Shown: positions 45,439 to 58,793, counted from the stretch's first letter. The stretch is 64,000 nucleotides of DNA from Rhodanobacter thiooxydans (GCF_021545845.1 NZ_CP088923.1:2914001-2978000); one strand, 5' to 3'. The notes: generated by a model not told the origin, from the letters alone. Numbers and translations are program-made.

Positions 45439-46281
45439 TCAGCCGACCGGATGCGTGATCGCCCTGCCGTCCGCGGTCTGGGTTGAGGGTTGGCGCTTGG
45501 CGAATCGCGCACCCATCCACAGCAAGACCAGGGTCAGCCCGTAGAACACCAGCTGCATGCCGGCCGGCTGCGCGTCGTAACCGATCAGGATGTGGGCGGT
45601 CTGGCCTGGTACCGAGCCATTGCCGAGCAGCCACGAGCTGTCCCACAGCTGGTTGCCCCAGGCCGGCAACAGGTCGGCCTGGATCAGGTAGCGCGCGGCC
45701 GTCGAGGCCAGTCCCGCCGCCAGCAGCACCAACATGCCGTTGGTGACGCCGAAGAAGTGCCGCATCGGGATGCGCAGCAGGCCCGCGTACAGCGCAAACC
45801 CCAGCGCCGCACCAGCCGCCGTACCGATCGCCAGGCCGGTCCACAGGTGACCGGCACCGCCGGCGCGCATGCCGTACAGGAACAGCACCACCTCGGAGCC
45901 CTCGCGTAGCACCGCCAGCGCCACCACTGCCAGCAGCAGCCCCAGCGAACTGGCGCCACTGTGCACCGCGCTGCCCAGCTCGCGCATCTGCCGGCTCAGT
46001 TCGCGGCCGTGGCTGGACATCCACAGCACGTGCCAGCCGATCATCAACACCGCGGCCAGCAGCACGATGGCATTGAACAGTTCCTGCCCGGCACCGCTGA
46101 ATGCCGAGGCCAGCAGGTCGGCCGACAGCGCCACCAGTACGGCACCGAACACTCCCAGCGCGATCCCGCCGCCGATGAACCAGCCACGCCGCATCACGCC
46201 GCGGGTGGCAGCCGCCACCACGCTGACGATCAGCGCCGCCTCCAGCACTTCACGAAACACCAGCAAGGCTACGGCTCCCAT
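45439..46281 (-). CDS. FTR1-family iron permease
   Basis: The 280-residue membrane protein of seven helices has two REGxE-type iron motifs: LVFREVLEAALIVS near the N-terminus and LAVLREGSEVVLFLY in the fourth helix. It carries ferric or ferrous iron across the inner membrane, typically with a periplasmic partner. It starts four bases after the cupredoxin gene stop on the same strand and so belongs to its operon, below the Fur box at 46638. Confidence 0.9.
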   Translation of the reverse strand: MGAVALLVFREVLEAALIVSVVAAATRGVMRRGWFIGGGIALGVFGAVLVALSADLLASAFSGAGQELFNAIVLLAAVLMIGWHVLWMSSHGRELSRQMRELGSAVHSGASSLGLLLAVVALAVLREGSEVVLFLYGMRAGGAGHLWTGLAIGTAAGAALGFALYAGLLRIPMRHFFGVTNGMLVLLAAGLASTAARYLIQADLLPAWGNQLWDSSWLLGNGSVPGQTAHILIGYDAQPAGMQLVFYGLTLVLLWMGARFAKRQPSTQTADGRAITHPVG

Positions 46282-46285
46282 GGCG

Positions 46286-46612
46286 CTACTCCACCACCAA
46301 CGTGCCCTGCGCGGTGGGCTGGTGGAAGTCGCCATAGAAGCGATAGTGCCCGCGCTTGAGCGGGCCGATGAACAAGCTGGTGCGGCTGTTCGGCATCACG
46401 ATCTTCTCCGCGGGAAAGTCGTCGCTTTCGAACTCCTCCGGCGAGGCGTCCTGGTTGACCAGATCCAGCCTGACCCGGGTATCCGCCGGAATGCGCAGTT
46501 CGCTCGGCTGGTAGCGGTGGTCCTTCAGGGTCAGCGTGTAGCTGGGAACATCCGCCGCGCTAGCCAGCAGCGGCAGCGACATGGCGAACACGAACGGCAA
46601 CAGGCGCTGCAT
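46286..46612 (-). CDS. Periplasmic cupredoxin-like iron transport protein
   Basis: The 108-residue protein has a signal peptide (MQRLLPFVFAMSLPLLASA) and a cupredoxin fold resembling EfeO N-terminal / Cupredoxin_1: YTLTLKDHRYQPSELRIPA and DLVNQDASPEEFESDD, with FYGDFHQPTAQG at the C-terminus. It contains no clear blue-copper Cys-His set, in keeping with iron-uptake relatives. First gene of the two-gene operon with the FTR1 permease; probably delivers or oxidises iron for it. Confidence 0.85.
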   Translation of the reverse strand: MQRLLPFVFAMSLPLLASAADVPSYTLTLKDHRYQPSELRIPADTRVRLDLVNQDASPEEFESDDFPAEKIVMPNSRTSLFIGPLKRGHYRFYGDFHQPTAQGTLVVE

Positions 46613-46637
46613 GCAAAGCTCCCATATCGAGGATGAC

Positions 46638-46660
46638 TGATTGATAGTCATTATCATTCA
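46638..46660 (-). promoter_or_regulatory. Fur box upstream of cupredoxin-FTR1 operon
   Basis: The block TGATAGTCATTATCATT, within TGATTGATAGTCATTATC and followed by ATTCA, closely matches the Fur consensus of interrupted GATAAT/ATTATC repeats. It lies about 30 bases upstream of the cupredoxin ATG, so ferric-uptake control is likely. Confidence 0.75.
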
Positions 46661-46789
46661 TTGGTGCATGGTACTCCATCGCCCGGCATGACGCCAAGTG
46701 GGCGGTCAACCAAGCCACACCATGGCGAGACAGGCAAAAACCGCTCCGACTGGATCTAACGGCATGGCGGCGTGCCGCCGGCGGCGGGC

Positions 46790-48046
<1,257 letters not shown>

Positions 48047-48304
48047 TTATGCCTGCACGACGCTGACGAAGCGGCGGTTCTTGGCGCCGCTGACCTTGAA
48101 TTCGACCTTGCCGTCGACCAGCGCGAACAGCGTGTGGTCACGGCCGAGGCCCACACCGGTACCCGGGTGGAACTGGGTGCCGCGCTGGCGCACGATGATG
48201 TTGCCGGCCTCAATGGCCTGGCCACCGTAGATCTTCACGCCGAGGTACTTCGGGTTCGAATCGCGACCATTGCGGGTGGAACCACCTGCCTTCTTGTGTG
48301 CCAT
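48047..48304 (-). CDS. rpmA: Ribosomal protein bL27
   Basis: The 85-residue protein starts [20 protein letters not shown], the L27 N-terminus that reaches the peptidyl-transferase centre. [21 protein letters not shown] and [18 protein letters not shown] follow. Full length; 20 bases downstream of rplU. No cleavable N-terminal extension is present. Confidence 0.98.
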   Translation of the reverse strand: MAHKKAGGSTRNGRDSNPKYLGVKIYGGQAIEAGNIIVRQRGTQFHPGTGVGLGRDHTLFALVDGKVEFKVSGAKNRRFVSVVQA

Positions 48305-48324
48305 GACTTTCTACTCCGGCTGAA

Positions 48325-48639
48325 TCAGGCGTTGATGCCCGTGATCTCGATTTCGGTGAAATGCTGACGATGGCCCTGCTGACGCTTGTAGTGCTTGCGG
48401 CGGCGGAACTTGATGATGCGGATCTTGTCGGCGCGGCCGTGCTTGCGCACGGTGGCGCTGACGGTGGCGCCCGCGATGACCGGCGCACCGACGGTGACCG
48501 ACTCGCCGGAACCGACCAGCAGCACCTGGTCGAAGCTCACGGTGGCGCCTTCATCGGCGGTCAACAGCTCCACGCGCAGCACGTCGCCCTGCTGCACACG
48601 GTACTGCTTGCCACCGGTCTTGATGACTGCATAACTCAT
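48325..48639 (-). CDS. rplU: Ribosomal protein bL21
   Basis: The 104-residue protein starts [19 protein letters not shown] and ends with the RNA-binding [19 protein letters not shown], as in all L21 proteins. First gene of the rplU-rpmA unit. A sigma-70 promoter is visible 65-95 bases upstream. Confidence 0.98.
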   Translation of the reverse strand: MSYAVIKTGGKQYRVQQGDVLRVELLTADEGATVSFDQVLLVGSGESVTVGAPVIAGATVSATVRKHGRADKIRIIKFRRRKHYKRQQGHRQHFTEIEITGINA

Positions 48640-48704
48640 GGAAATGCCCTTCTGTCGTTATTCTCTTGGGTATTTCGCCCCGAACTGGCCGGAACGAACG
48701 CGGG

Positions 48705-48734
48705 AGTATAACGAGACCACGGGCTGCTGGTCAA
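48705..48734 (-). promoter_or_regulatory. Sigma-70 promoter of rplU
   Basis: On the minus strand: -35 TTGACC (48729-48734), 18-base spacer, -10 TATACT (48705-48710). It is close to consensus and gives an rplU leader of about 60 bases. It begins only 15 bases after the upstream gene's stop, so rplU need not depend on it. Confidence 0.75.
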
Positions 48735-48749
48735 TTCCTGACCAGTCGG

Positions 48750-49379
48750 CTAGGACTGGGCCGACGCCGCAGACTTTGCCGGAGCCAGCACCGCCGCCGG
48801 CCTGGACTTGGGCTTGGGCTTGGCTGCCGGTTTGTGATGGTGAACGGGCTTGTGCCGGACGTGCTTCTTCACCGGCCGGGTCGCTGGCTTGGTCTCGCTC
48901 TCGGCAGCCTCCGGCACGGCCGGACAGCGCCCCTGTGCGTCGAGGCTGCCCTTCTTCTGCAACTCCTGCAGCATCGTGCGGGTGCGCTCCTGTCCCCATT
49001 GCTGGCCCACCTGGGTCGCCTCGGCCATGGCCGCCGGCATTTCGGTCAGCACCTTCTGGCCCAGCGGCGAGCGGTAGAACTTGAGCAATCCTTCGATTTC
49101 CTCGCCGCTGAAATGGCGCTGGAACACCGGCACCATGCGCTGCGCCACGGCGGTGGCGCCGTCGCCATCGACGAACCCCTGCCAGTACTCCGCCGGCACG
49201 CAGGGAAGTTTCTGCCGCATCTGCGCCGCCATCTGCGTGTTCATCTGGCCGAGGGTCTGCTCCACCCGCATCACCTTGAACAGGTCGCGCACCTGCTGCT
49301 CGCTGGGCGCCACCGCAGCGGCGACCCCGCAGAAGACGAGCAGCCACAACAGGGCGCCGATCCGGATCCAGGTGTGCAT
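48750..49379 (-). CDS. DUF2059 exported protein with basic tail
   Basis: The 209-residue protein has a signal peptide ([17 protein letters not shown]) and a DUF2059 region: [40 protein letters not shown] and [18 protein letters not shown]. An added Lys/Pro/His-rich C-terminus (about 165-205: [19 protein letters not shown]) follows. DUF2059 proteins are periplasmic with unknown function. The His/Lys-rich tail is an unusual addition that could bind metal or the cell wall (inference). Confidence 0.8.
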   Translation of the reverse strand: MHTWIRIGALLWLLVFCGVAAAVAPSEQQVRDLFKVMRVEQTLGQMNTQMAAQMRQKLPCVPAEYWQGFVDGDGATAVAQRMVPVFQRHFSGEEIEGLLKFYRSPLGQKVLTEMPAAMAEATQVGQQWGQERTRTMLQELQKKGSLDAQGRCPAVPEAAESETKPATRPVKKHVRHKPVHHHKPAAKPKPKSRPAAVLAPAKSAASAQS

Positions 49380-49528
49380 GGGCGGTGGTCTCCGACTGAG
49401 CGACCACGCGGCCGCGAAACCGTGCATTAGGCCATACGTCGCGCCCGATCGGAACTTTCCGGCTGAAGCGGCAATAACTGACCTGCTCAGGTTGGTATAG
49501 TGCGCGTTCCCCCCCATATCCGGCGTCC

Positions 49529-52458
<2,930 letters not shown>

Positions 52459-52462
<4 letters not shown>

Positions 52463-52911
52463 ACCCCACCAAGACCACCGACACCGCCGGCGCGGGCGAA
52501 CCGAATGCCGAGGCCGGCCAGCCGCTGCACGTCGCCTCGCTCAGCGTGCGCTGGCGTGACCTCGACGCGTTCAACCACGTCAACAACTCCAGCTACCTCA
52601 CCTACCTGGAAGAGGCGCGGCTGCAGTGGCTGAGCCACGTGCCCGGGCCGTGGTTCGACGAGCATGCGATGCCGGTGATGGCTGCCAGCCAGGTCAACTA
52701 CCGCCACCCCATCGCCTGGCCCGCGCAACTGCAGGTGCAGCTGTTCTGCGAGCGCATGGGCAACAGCTCGATGACGATCGCGCACCGGGTAATCGATGCC
52801 GAACGCCCCGACCAGCTGTACTGCGACGGCCACGTGGTGATGGTGTGGACGGACCCGGCCAGCGGCAAGCCGGTGCCGGTGCCCGAGGCGATCCGCAGCG
52901 CCGTGGGATAA
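52459..52911 (+). CDS. Acyl-CoA thioesterase, 4HBT hot-dog fold
   Basis: The 150-residue protein has the 4-hydroxybenzoyl-CoA-thioesterase signature [25 protein letters not shown], in which the Asp and His-Val-Asn form the active site. It has a 28-residue polar N-terminus. It would hydrolyse short or medium acyl-CoA thioesters. ATG overlaps the uvrA stop and the pair is probably translationally coupled. Confidence 0.9.
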
Positions 52912-53078
52912 CCCGCCCACATTCCCGGGAGCCGCTTGGGTTCCAGCTCCAGCTCCAGCGCCACGCCGCTGACTCCGGCCCGGACCGACATCACCATACG
53001 GCGGTGCCGTCATCGGTGCACGGCGAGCAGTTGCCGTCGCTATGATGGCGGTCCGGTTCCCACGATGGAATGCGCCTG

Positions 53079-54542
53079 ATGACGACAGCACATCGCCCCG
53101 CCTTGGCCCTCGCCTGTCTCGCCGCGCTCGCCGGCGCATCGACGGCACGCGCCGCTGATACCACGGCACTCACCCTGTACCGCAGTGACAGCCCCGCGCT
53201 GTACGCCAGCCATGGCGACGGCGAGGTCGACGAAGGCTATGCGGTGGTGCGCGAGCAGCGTTCGCTGAGCCTCGTCGCCGGTACCCACGACGTGGTGATT
53301 GGCGACCTGCCGAACGCGCTCGACGCCGAGGCGCTGGCGCTGGGCTTTCCCGACGGCAACGCCAAGGTGATCTCGCAGCGCCTGCTGCTGGCGCAAGGTG
53401 CGGACGCGGCGCTGAGCGGCCTGCTCGGGCGCGAGGTGAGCGTGCTCGGCAGCAGCGGCGAAGCGCTGGCCAGCGGCACCCTGCTGCGTGCGGGCAACGG
53501 CCTGCTGGTGCGCGGCGCCAACGGTACCACGCTGGTGCGCGACTACGCCGCCGTGCGCAGTGCCCAAGGCGACTTCCCGCTCGGCTCCAGCCTCAGCCTG
53601 CGCGTGGACGCCGCGCGCAGCGGCCAGACCCGCGCGGTGCTCAGCTACCCCACCTCCGGCCTCGGCTGGCGCGCCGCGTACGTGGCCACGCTGCAGCCCG
53701 GCGCGGCCTGCCGCATGCGGTTCGAGTCGCGCGCCAGCATCGCCAACCGCAGCGGCCGCGACTGGCACGATGCACAGCTCACCCTGATCGCCGGCCAGCC
53801 AAACATGGCCAAGGCTTCGGCACCGCGGCCGATGGTGTCGATGGCGCGCGGCTACGGGCCGCAGGACATGGTCGCCGGCGGTTTGCCGCAGCAGGACAGC
53901 CTCGGCGACTACCGCAGCTACACCCTGCCCGGCACGGTCGAGCTGCCCGACGCCAGCGTCAGCCAGGTGCCACTGTACGCCGACCACACGCTGGACTGCG
54001 AGCGCACCGCACTGTACGAGAACGGCAACCGCTACCTGCCGCCACGGCCGATCCTGGAGCGCGACTTCAACCCCGGCGGCGGCAACGCCATCGTCAGCAC
54101 GCTGAAATTGAAAGCATTCGACAGCCTGCCGGCCGGCTACCTGCGCGTGCTCAGCGCCGACAGGAACGGCACGCCGCAGTTCATCGGCGAAGGCCGCATC
54201 GAGGACACCCCGAAAGGCGGCGACGCCACCATCACCCTGGGCACCGCGTTCGACCTGCGCGCGACGCGCGAGCGTACCGCCTTCCACGTCGACAAGGCCG
54301 GCCGCACACTGGACGAGGCGTTCCGCATCACCCTCACCAACGCCGACGACAGCGCGCGCACGGTGACCGTGCGCGAGCATCCCGGCCGCTGGCGCCAGTG
54401 GACGCTGGTCTCCTCCAGCAGCAAGCCGAGCGCGCAGACACCGGACACGCTGGAATTCCGCGTCGACGTGCCGGCCAGCGGCAAGGCCGTACTGGATTAC
54501 GCGGTGCGCTACCAGTGGACCGCCGACGAACAACCGCAATAA
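53079..54542 (+). CDS. DUF4139 exported protein
   Basis: The protein has about 487 residues, a signal peptide (ALALACLAALAGASTARA) and a DUF4139-type C-terminal half: VLSYPTSGLGWRAAYVATL, RASIANRSGRDWHDAQLTLIAG and YRSYTLPGTVELPDASVSQVPLY. The late segment HPGRWRQWTLVSSSSKPS precedes a final beta-rich region. These proteins are probably secreted or periplasmic, mainly beta-structure, with unknown function. Start at ATG 53079 or 53070 (no strong preference; GGAA lies before both). Confidence 0.82.
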   Translation: MTTAHRPALALACLAALAGASTARAADTTALTLYRSDSPALYASHGDGEVDEGYAVVREQRSLSLVAGTHDVVIGDLPNALDAEALALGFPDGNAKVISQRLLLAQGADAALSGLLGREVSVLGSSGEALASGTLLRAGNGLLVRGANGTTLVRDYAAVRSAQGDFPLGSSLSLRVDAARSGQTRAVLSYPTSGLGWRAAYVATLQPGAACRMRFESRASIANRSGRDWHDAQLTLIAGQPNMAKASAPRPMVSMARGYGPQDMVAGGLPQQDSLGDYRSYTLPGTVELPDASVSQVPLYADHTLDCERTALYENGNRYLPPRPILERDFNPGGGNAIVSTLKLKAFDSLPAGYLRVLSADRNGTPQFIGEGRIEDTPKGGDATITLGTAFDLRATRERTAFHVDKAGRTLDEAFRITLTNADDSARTVTVREHPGRWRQWTLVSSSSKPSAQTPDTLEFRVDVPASGKAVLDYAVRYQWTADEQPQ

Positions 54543-54560
54543 CTACCGACTGGAGTTCCC

Positions 54561-55319
54561 ATGCTCAACCTGACCAACCACGACAACGGCATCCGCGAGA
54601 TCCAGCTTGCCCGCCCGCCGGTCAACGCGCTGAACCTGGATCTGCTGCGCGCGCTGCACGCCGCCCTCGACGAAGCCGTGCGGGACGGCGTGCGCGGTAT
54701 CGTGCTGTCCGGTGCGCCGGGGTTGTTTTCCGCCGGCGTCGACGTGCCGGCGCTGATCCAGCGCGATCGCGCCGGCGTGCGCGAGTACTGGCGCGAGTTC
54801 TTCGCGCTGTGCGGCAGGCTGGCGCGCGCACCGATGCCGCTGGTGGCCGCGGTCACCGGCCACAGCCCGGCCGGCGGTGCGGTGCTGGCGCTGTTCTGCG
54901 ACTACCGCGTGATGGCCGAAGGGCCGTACCGGATCGGCCTCAACGAGGTGCAGGTCGGGTTGATCGTGCCCGAGGCGATCCAGCTCGCGCTGCGCCGCGT
55001 GGTCGGCACCTATCGTGCCGAGCGGCTGCTGGTGGTCGGCGCGATGCTCGAGTCCGCCGAGGCACTGGCCTGCGGCTTCGTCGACGAACTCACCGGCGTC
55101 GACCAGGTCGCGACCCGCGCGATCCGCTGGCTGGGCGACCTGCTGGCCCTGCCCTCGCACGCCATGCTGGCCACGCGAACCCTCGCGCGGGCCGACCTAG
55201 CCGCAGCGTACGCCGACCCGGATGCGCTGCCGCTGGAGGATTTCGTCGACGCGTTCTTCCACCCGCAGACACAGGCCACGCTGCAGCAACTGGTCGCGCG
55301 ACTCAAAGAGAAGAAATGA
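54561..55319 (+). CDS. Enoyl-CoA isomerase-like crotonase
   Basis: The 252-residue crotonase-fold protein has oxyanion-hole segments SAGVDVPAL and GHSPAGGAVLALFCDYRVMAEG, and RIGLNEVQVGLIVPEAIQ carries the single catalytic Glu of delta3-delta2-enoyl-CoA isomerases (GLNExQ). The Glu of true hydratases at the earlier position is replaced (Ala-Gly-Gly-Ala). It shifts double bonds during unsaturated fatty-acid oxidation. It follows the DUF4139 gene by 18 bases. Confidence 0.82.
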   Translation: MLNLTNHDNGIREIQLARPPVNALNLDLLRALHAALDEAVRDGVRGIVLSGAPGLFSAGVDVPALIQRDRAGVREYWREFFALCGRLARAPMPLVAAVTGHSPAGGAVLALFCDYRVMAEGPYRIGLNEVQVGLIVPEAIQLALRRVVGTYRAERLLVVGAMLESAEALACGFVDELTGVDQVATRAIRWLGDLLALPSHAMLATRTLARADLAAAYADPDALPLEDFVDAFFHPQTQATLQQLVARLKEKK

Positions 55320-55327
55320 ATGTGCTG

Positions 55328-55423
55328 TAGGAGCGCACCCTGTGCGCGATGCTCTGATGCCGATCGGAACCAAGAGCATTGCGCACGACCGAAGGAAGTC
55401 CCTTGTGGAAAGGTCGCGCTCCT
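55328..55423. repeat. Dispersed ~95-bp palindromic repeat, copy 2
   Basis: Begins TAGGAGCGCACCCTGTGCGC and ends with GCGCTCCT, with internal GACCGAAGGAAGTCCCTTG; homologous to copy 1 at 35816 at most positions outside the loop. It lies between the ends of two convergent genes and would form a long hairpin. Confidence 0.88.
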
Positions 55424-55428
55424 GCCTG

Positions 55429-56277
55429 TCAGCCTTCCGCCACCGGCCGCGACGGGTCGCTGACCCAGCCGCTCCAAGAGGGTGCGTACAGCCGCGAGCC
55501 GGTGAGGCCAGCGTGTTCCATCGCCAGCAGGTTGTAGCAGGCGGTGACACCGGAGCCGCACATGTGCACGACCTGCGCGGGCGGCGTGTCGCCCAGTACC
55601 GCGGCGAATTCCTCGCGCAGCTGCGCCGGGGTCTTGAAGTGGCCGTCGGCAAGCAGATTGTCCATGTAGGGCCGGTTGCGTGCACCCGGCACGTGGCCGG
55701 CGGCGCGGTCCAGCGGCTCGAGGTCGCCGCGGTAGCGCGCGGCGGCGCGGGCGTCGATCAGCAGCGGCGCGGGCGCGGCATGCAGGGCGGCGTGATCGAC
55801 GATCACCTGTCGCGCATCGTAGGTCAGCGTCACCTCGGTCGACGCGCGTGGCTGAACGGCCGTTTCCAGCGGTTGCCCGGCCGCCTGCCAAGCCGCAAAG
55901 CCGCCATCGAGCACGGCCGCTGCACGTACGCCGGCCAACCGCAACAGCCACCACAGGCGGGCGGCCGCCAGCGCGCCCGGCCCGGCGTCGTAGCACACCA
56001 CCTGCAGCCCCGGCGTCCAGCCCCAGCGGCCGAGCACGGCGCCGAACGCCGCCGACGACGGCAGCGGATGCCGGCCCAGCCCCTCGGGCACACGCGACAT
56101 GTCGGACAGGTCGCGTTCCAGATCGGCGAACACGGCGCCGGGAATGTGCCCGGCGAGGTACTGGCGTTCGCCCTGCGTGCGGTCGGCCAGGTCGACGCGG
56201 CAATCGACGACCAGCACCTCGTTTGCCGGCAACGCGGCCAGCGCGGCGACGTCGATCAGGGTGGTCTTCAGTGTCAT
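55429..56277 (-). CDS. Sulfurtransferase (two-rhodanese domain)
   Basis: The 282-residue protein has two rhodanese domains; the active-site loop HMCGSGVTACYNLL (Cys in CGSGVTAC) is in the second, and the inactive first domain carries VVDCRVDLADRTQGERQY. The CGSG-VTAC loop is that of 3-mercaptopyruvate sulfurtransferases (SseA) rather than thiosulfate rhodaneses (CRKGVT). It moves sulfur to thiol acceptors or cyanide. It starts in a four-base overlap (ATGA) with the Nudix gene. Confidence 0.88.
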   Translation of the reverse strand: MTLKTTLIDVAALAALPANEVLVVDCRVDLADRTQGERQYLAGHIPGAVFADLERDLSDMSRVPEGLGRHPLPSSAAFGAVLGRWGWTPGLQVVCYDAGPGALAAARLWWLLRLAGVRAAAVLDGGFAAWQAAGQPLETAVQPRASTEVTLTYDARQVIVDHAALHAAPAPLLIDARAAARYRGDLEPLDRAAGHVPGARNRPYMDNLLADGHFKTPAQLREEFAAVLGDTPPAQVVHMCGSGVTACYNLLAMEHAGLTGSRLYAPSWSGWVSDPSRPVAEG

Positions 56278-56867
56278 GTCCGTCCCATCCTCTCGAGCAG
56301 GTTGTACAGCATCGCGGCGGTGGCGCCCCAGATGCGGTGGCCACCGTGGACGAATTCCACCATCGGCCGCGAGTGGCCGCGGAAATCCATCGTATAGCGA
56401 CGCAGGTTCGCCGGCTCCAGCAGGAACGCCAGCGGCACCTCGAACACCTCGGCCACCTCGTCCGGCGCCGGATACAGCCGGGCTTCGGCGGCGATCCGCG
56501 CCACCACCGGCGTGATGCAGTAGCCGCTGATCGTCTCGAAGCGGTCGAGATAGCCCAGCGGCGTCACCAGCGCGCGATCGAGACCGATCTCTTCCTCGCT
56601 CTCGCGCAACGCGGTGGCCAGCGCGTCGCCGTCGCAGGGGTCGCTGCGCCCGCCGGGAAACGCCACCTGGCCGGCGTGCGCCTGCAGGTGGTCGGTACGC
56701 ACGGTGAGCACCAGCCGCGGCTGCACGCCTTCGCGAAAACCCACCAGCACCGCAGCCGGCAGGCGCAGGCTGCTGCCGAGCAGCTCGGTCATGTCGGCGT
56801 GGTTCCACCCCGGCCCGGTCGGCGGCGCCGACAAGGGCCGCAGGGCGGCCACCAGTTCGTCGATCAT
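56274..56867 (-). CDS. Nudix hydrolase, CoA-pyrophosphatase type
   Basis: The 197-residue protein contains the Nudix box in the NudL/YeaB form (AFPGGRSDPCDGDALATALR followed by ESEEEIGL) and the preceding UPF0035-type conserved segment (LVLTVRTDHLQAHAGQVAF). It would cleave coenzyme A or its acyl forms to 4'-phosphopantetheine and 3',5'-ADP. Middle gene of a three-gene minus-strand unit with DUF1289 and sulfurtransferase, joined by four-base overlaps. Confidence 0.88.
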   Translation of the reverse strand: MIDELVAALRPLSAPPTGPGWNHADMTELLGSSLRLPAAVLVGFREGVQPRLVLTVRTDHLQAHAGQVAFPGGRSDPCDGDALATALRESEEEIGLDRALVTPLGYLDRFETISGYCITPVVARIAAEARLYPAPDEVAEVFEVPLAFLLEPANLRRYTMDFRGHSRPMVEFVHGGHRIWGATAAMLYNLLERMGRT

Positions 56868-57055
56868 GGCGACGGTCGCAGCGGCAGCACGTCGCGCATC
56901 AGGCGCAGCCGTTCGGCGTCGCTCATGCCCCGCCAGCGCCCGATTTCCTCGCCGGTGCGGCGACAGCCGACGCAGTAACCGTGCGCATCCAGGCGACAGA
57001 TGCCGATGCAGGGCGTCAAGGGAGAGATGGCGGCAGAATCGGCGGCGTTCGACAT
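56864..57055 (-). CDS. DUF1289 small cysteine-rich protein
   Basis: The 63-residue protein contains PCIGICRLDAHGYCVGCRRT (CxxxC...CxxC), the DUF1289 signature, then EIGRWRGMSDAERLRLM. The four cysteines could bind a metal or Fe-S cluster; function unknown. It overlaps the Nudix gene by four bases and heads the three-gene unit. The start MSNAADS at 57055 is close behind the FKBP gene. Confidence 0.85.
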   Translation of the reverse strand: MSNAADSAAISPLTPCIGICRLDAHGYCVGCRRTGEEIGRWRGMSDAERLRLMRDVLPLRPSP

Positions 57056-57081
57056 GCCCCGCCATGCTACCACCGAGGCAG

Positions 57082-57816
57082 CTACGGCTGGCCGGAATCA
57101 GGCTTGATCGCGAGCAGTTCGATCTCGAACACCAATGCCTCGTTCGGGCCGATCCGCGGCAGCGCGCCGGTTTCGCCGTACGCCAGTTGCGGCGGGATCA
57201 CCACCTTCCAGCGATCGCCCACGTGCATGCGCGGGATCACGTCCTGCCAGCCGCGGATCACCTTGTCGACGGTGAAGCTGACCGGCGCGCCGTGCGCCCA
57301 GGTGCTGTCGAATTCGGTACCGTCCACCAGCATGCCGCGGTAGTTCACGGTGACCGTGCTGGTTACCGTGGGGCTGACCGTGCCGCTGCCCGCGCTGAGC
57401 ACCGCGTACTGGATGCCCGACGGCAGCTGCACGACGCCGGGGCGCTGCCTGTTCTGCGCCATGTACTGCACGCTCTTGCGCGCGTTGGCGGCGGCGACCC
57501 GCTTGAACTCGCCCAGCGCATCGGCATGCATCTGCTGGTCGAGCCGCTGCAGCTGCTGGTGCATGTCTTGCAGCGACACGCTGGGACGGCGCTTGGCGTA
57601 GGCATCCTGGATCGCCTGCACCAGCACCGGGATCTCCACGTCGGGCTTGCCGTCGGCGAACTGGCTGCCGATCTGGTAGCCGATCGCGTACGACAGCTTG
57701 GCCTTGTCCGGCTTGGTCGCCAGCGACGACGCGGCACTCTGCGCATGGGCCGCACCGCCCAGCAACAGCGCTGCGCCGAGCAACCCGCAATGCAGATGTG
57801 TGATGCCTTTCTCCAC
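57082..57816 (-). CDS. FKBP-type peptidyl-prolyl isomerase, periplasmic (FkpA/Mip-like)
   Basis: The 244-residue protein has a signal peptide (LLGAALLLGGAAHA), an N-terminal dimerisation helix region (LSYAIGYQIGSQFADGK) and an FKBP domain: VTVNYRGMLVDGTEFDSTW, VIRGWQDVIPRMHVGDRW and IPPQLAYGETG. It helps fold outer-membrane and periplasmic proteins. The family arrangement matches FkpA. It is divergent from the enoyl-CoA hydratase gene and just upstream of the DUF1289 unit. Confidence 0.92.
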   Translation of the reverse strand: MEKGITHLHCGLLGAALLLGGAAHAQSAASSLATKPDKAKLSYAIGYQIGSQFADGKPDVEIPVLVQAIQDAYAKRRPSVSLQDMHQQLQRLDQQMHADALGEFKRVAAANARKSVQYMAQNRQRPGVVQLPSGIQYAVLSAGSGTVSPTVTSTVTVNYRGMLVDGTEFDSTWAHGAPVSFTVDKVIRGWQDVIPRMHVGDRWKVVIPPQLAYGETGALPRIGPNEALVFEIELLAIKPDSGQP

Positions 57817-57970
57817 CGGGCCTTTCCCTATCGGACAGTCGATCCTGATGAATCATCCTAAGCGGTTCGCGCGATTCGTGCAGCGACGGCGCTCGTGGCT
57901 TGAGAAACCCTGCGGCGGCAAAGGTTCCCGCTGCTACCATCGCGGACCTGCACCCATCAGGAGCCGATCC

Positions 57971-58753
57971 ATGGCCTATCGCAATCTGGAAATCAGCAAC
58001 CGCGGCGCCGTCCGCACCATCGTGGTCAACCGACCAGACAAGCTCAACGCGCTGAACCGCGACACGCTCAACGAGCTGAGCCTGGTGTTCGCGCAAGCCG
58101 CGCAGGACGACGCGGTGCGCGTGGTGGTGCTGACCGGCGCCGGCGAGAAGGCGTTTGTCGCCGGTGCCGACATCGCCGAGATGAGCGGTTATACGCCGGT
58201 GCAGGCGCGAGGCTTCTCGCGCGCCGGGCAGCGCCTGATGGCGTCGATCGAGCGGCTCGGCAAGCCGGTGATCGCGCGCATCCAGGGCTTCGCACTGGGT
58301 GGCGGCATGGAGCTGGCGATGGCCTGCCACCTGCGCGTGGCCAGCGAGAAGGCGAAGCTCGGCCAGCCGGAGATCAACCTCGGCCTGATCCCCGGCTTCG
58401 GCGGCACCCAGCGCCTGCTGCGCCTGGCCGGCCGCGGCGCCGCGCTGGAGCTGTGCCTGACCGGCGCGCCGATCGGTGCGCAGCGTGCGTACGAGCTGGG
58501 CATCGTCAATCGCGTGGTGGCGCCCGAGGCGCTGGACGAAACCGTGAACACGCTGGCCGACCAGCTCGCCGCCGCCGCGCCGCTGGCTGCCGCCGGCATC
58601 CTCGATGCTGTGCTGCAAGGTGGCGAGAACGCCATCGACCAGGGCCTGGAATTCGAGACACAGGGTTTCGCGCTGGTGTTCTCCACCGCGGACATGCGTG
58701 AAGGCACCGGCGCGTTCCTGGAAAAGCGCAAGGCGGTGTTCAAAGGCGCCTGA
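57971..58753 (+). CDS. Enoyl-CoA hydratase
   Basis: The 260-residue crotonase has oxyanion segments FVAGADIAEM and QGFALGGGMELAMACHLRVA, with both catalytic glutamates (GGGMEL, and GQPEINLGLIPGFGGTQRL). It is a classical hydratase adding water to 2-enoyl-CoA; the substrate in vivo may be crotonyl-CoA or 3-methylglutaconyl-CoA from the leucine route. Start MAYRNLEISNRGA at 57971; GGAG upstream. Confidence 0.92.
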   Translation: MAYRNLEISNRGAVRTIVVNRPDKLNALNRDTLNELSLVFAQAAQDDAVRVVVLTGAGEKAFVAGADIAEMSGYTPVQARGFSRAGQRLMASIERLGKPVIARIQGFALGGGMELAMACHLRVASEKAKLGQPEINLGLIPGFGGTQRLLRLAGRGAALELCLTGAPIGAQRAYELGIVNRVVAPEALDETVNTLADQLAAAAPLAAAGILDAVLQGGENAIDQGLEFETQGFALVFSTADMREGTGAFLEKRKAVFKGA

Positions 58754-58793
58754 CCGCTTCCGGCAATCGGGGAACGGCGCCCGCCGCCGACGG

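Noticed and set aside
49440..49528. LexA box upstream of uvrA
   Set aside because: CTG and CAG triplets are present but not at the required spacing; no match to a known LexA operator was seen.
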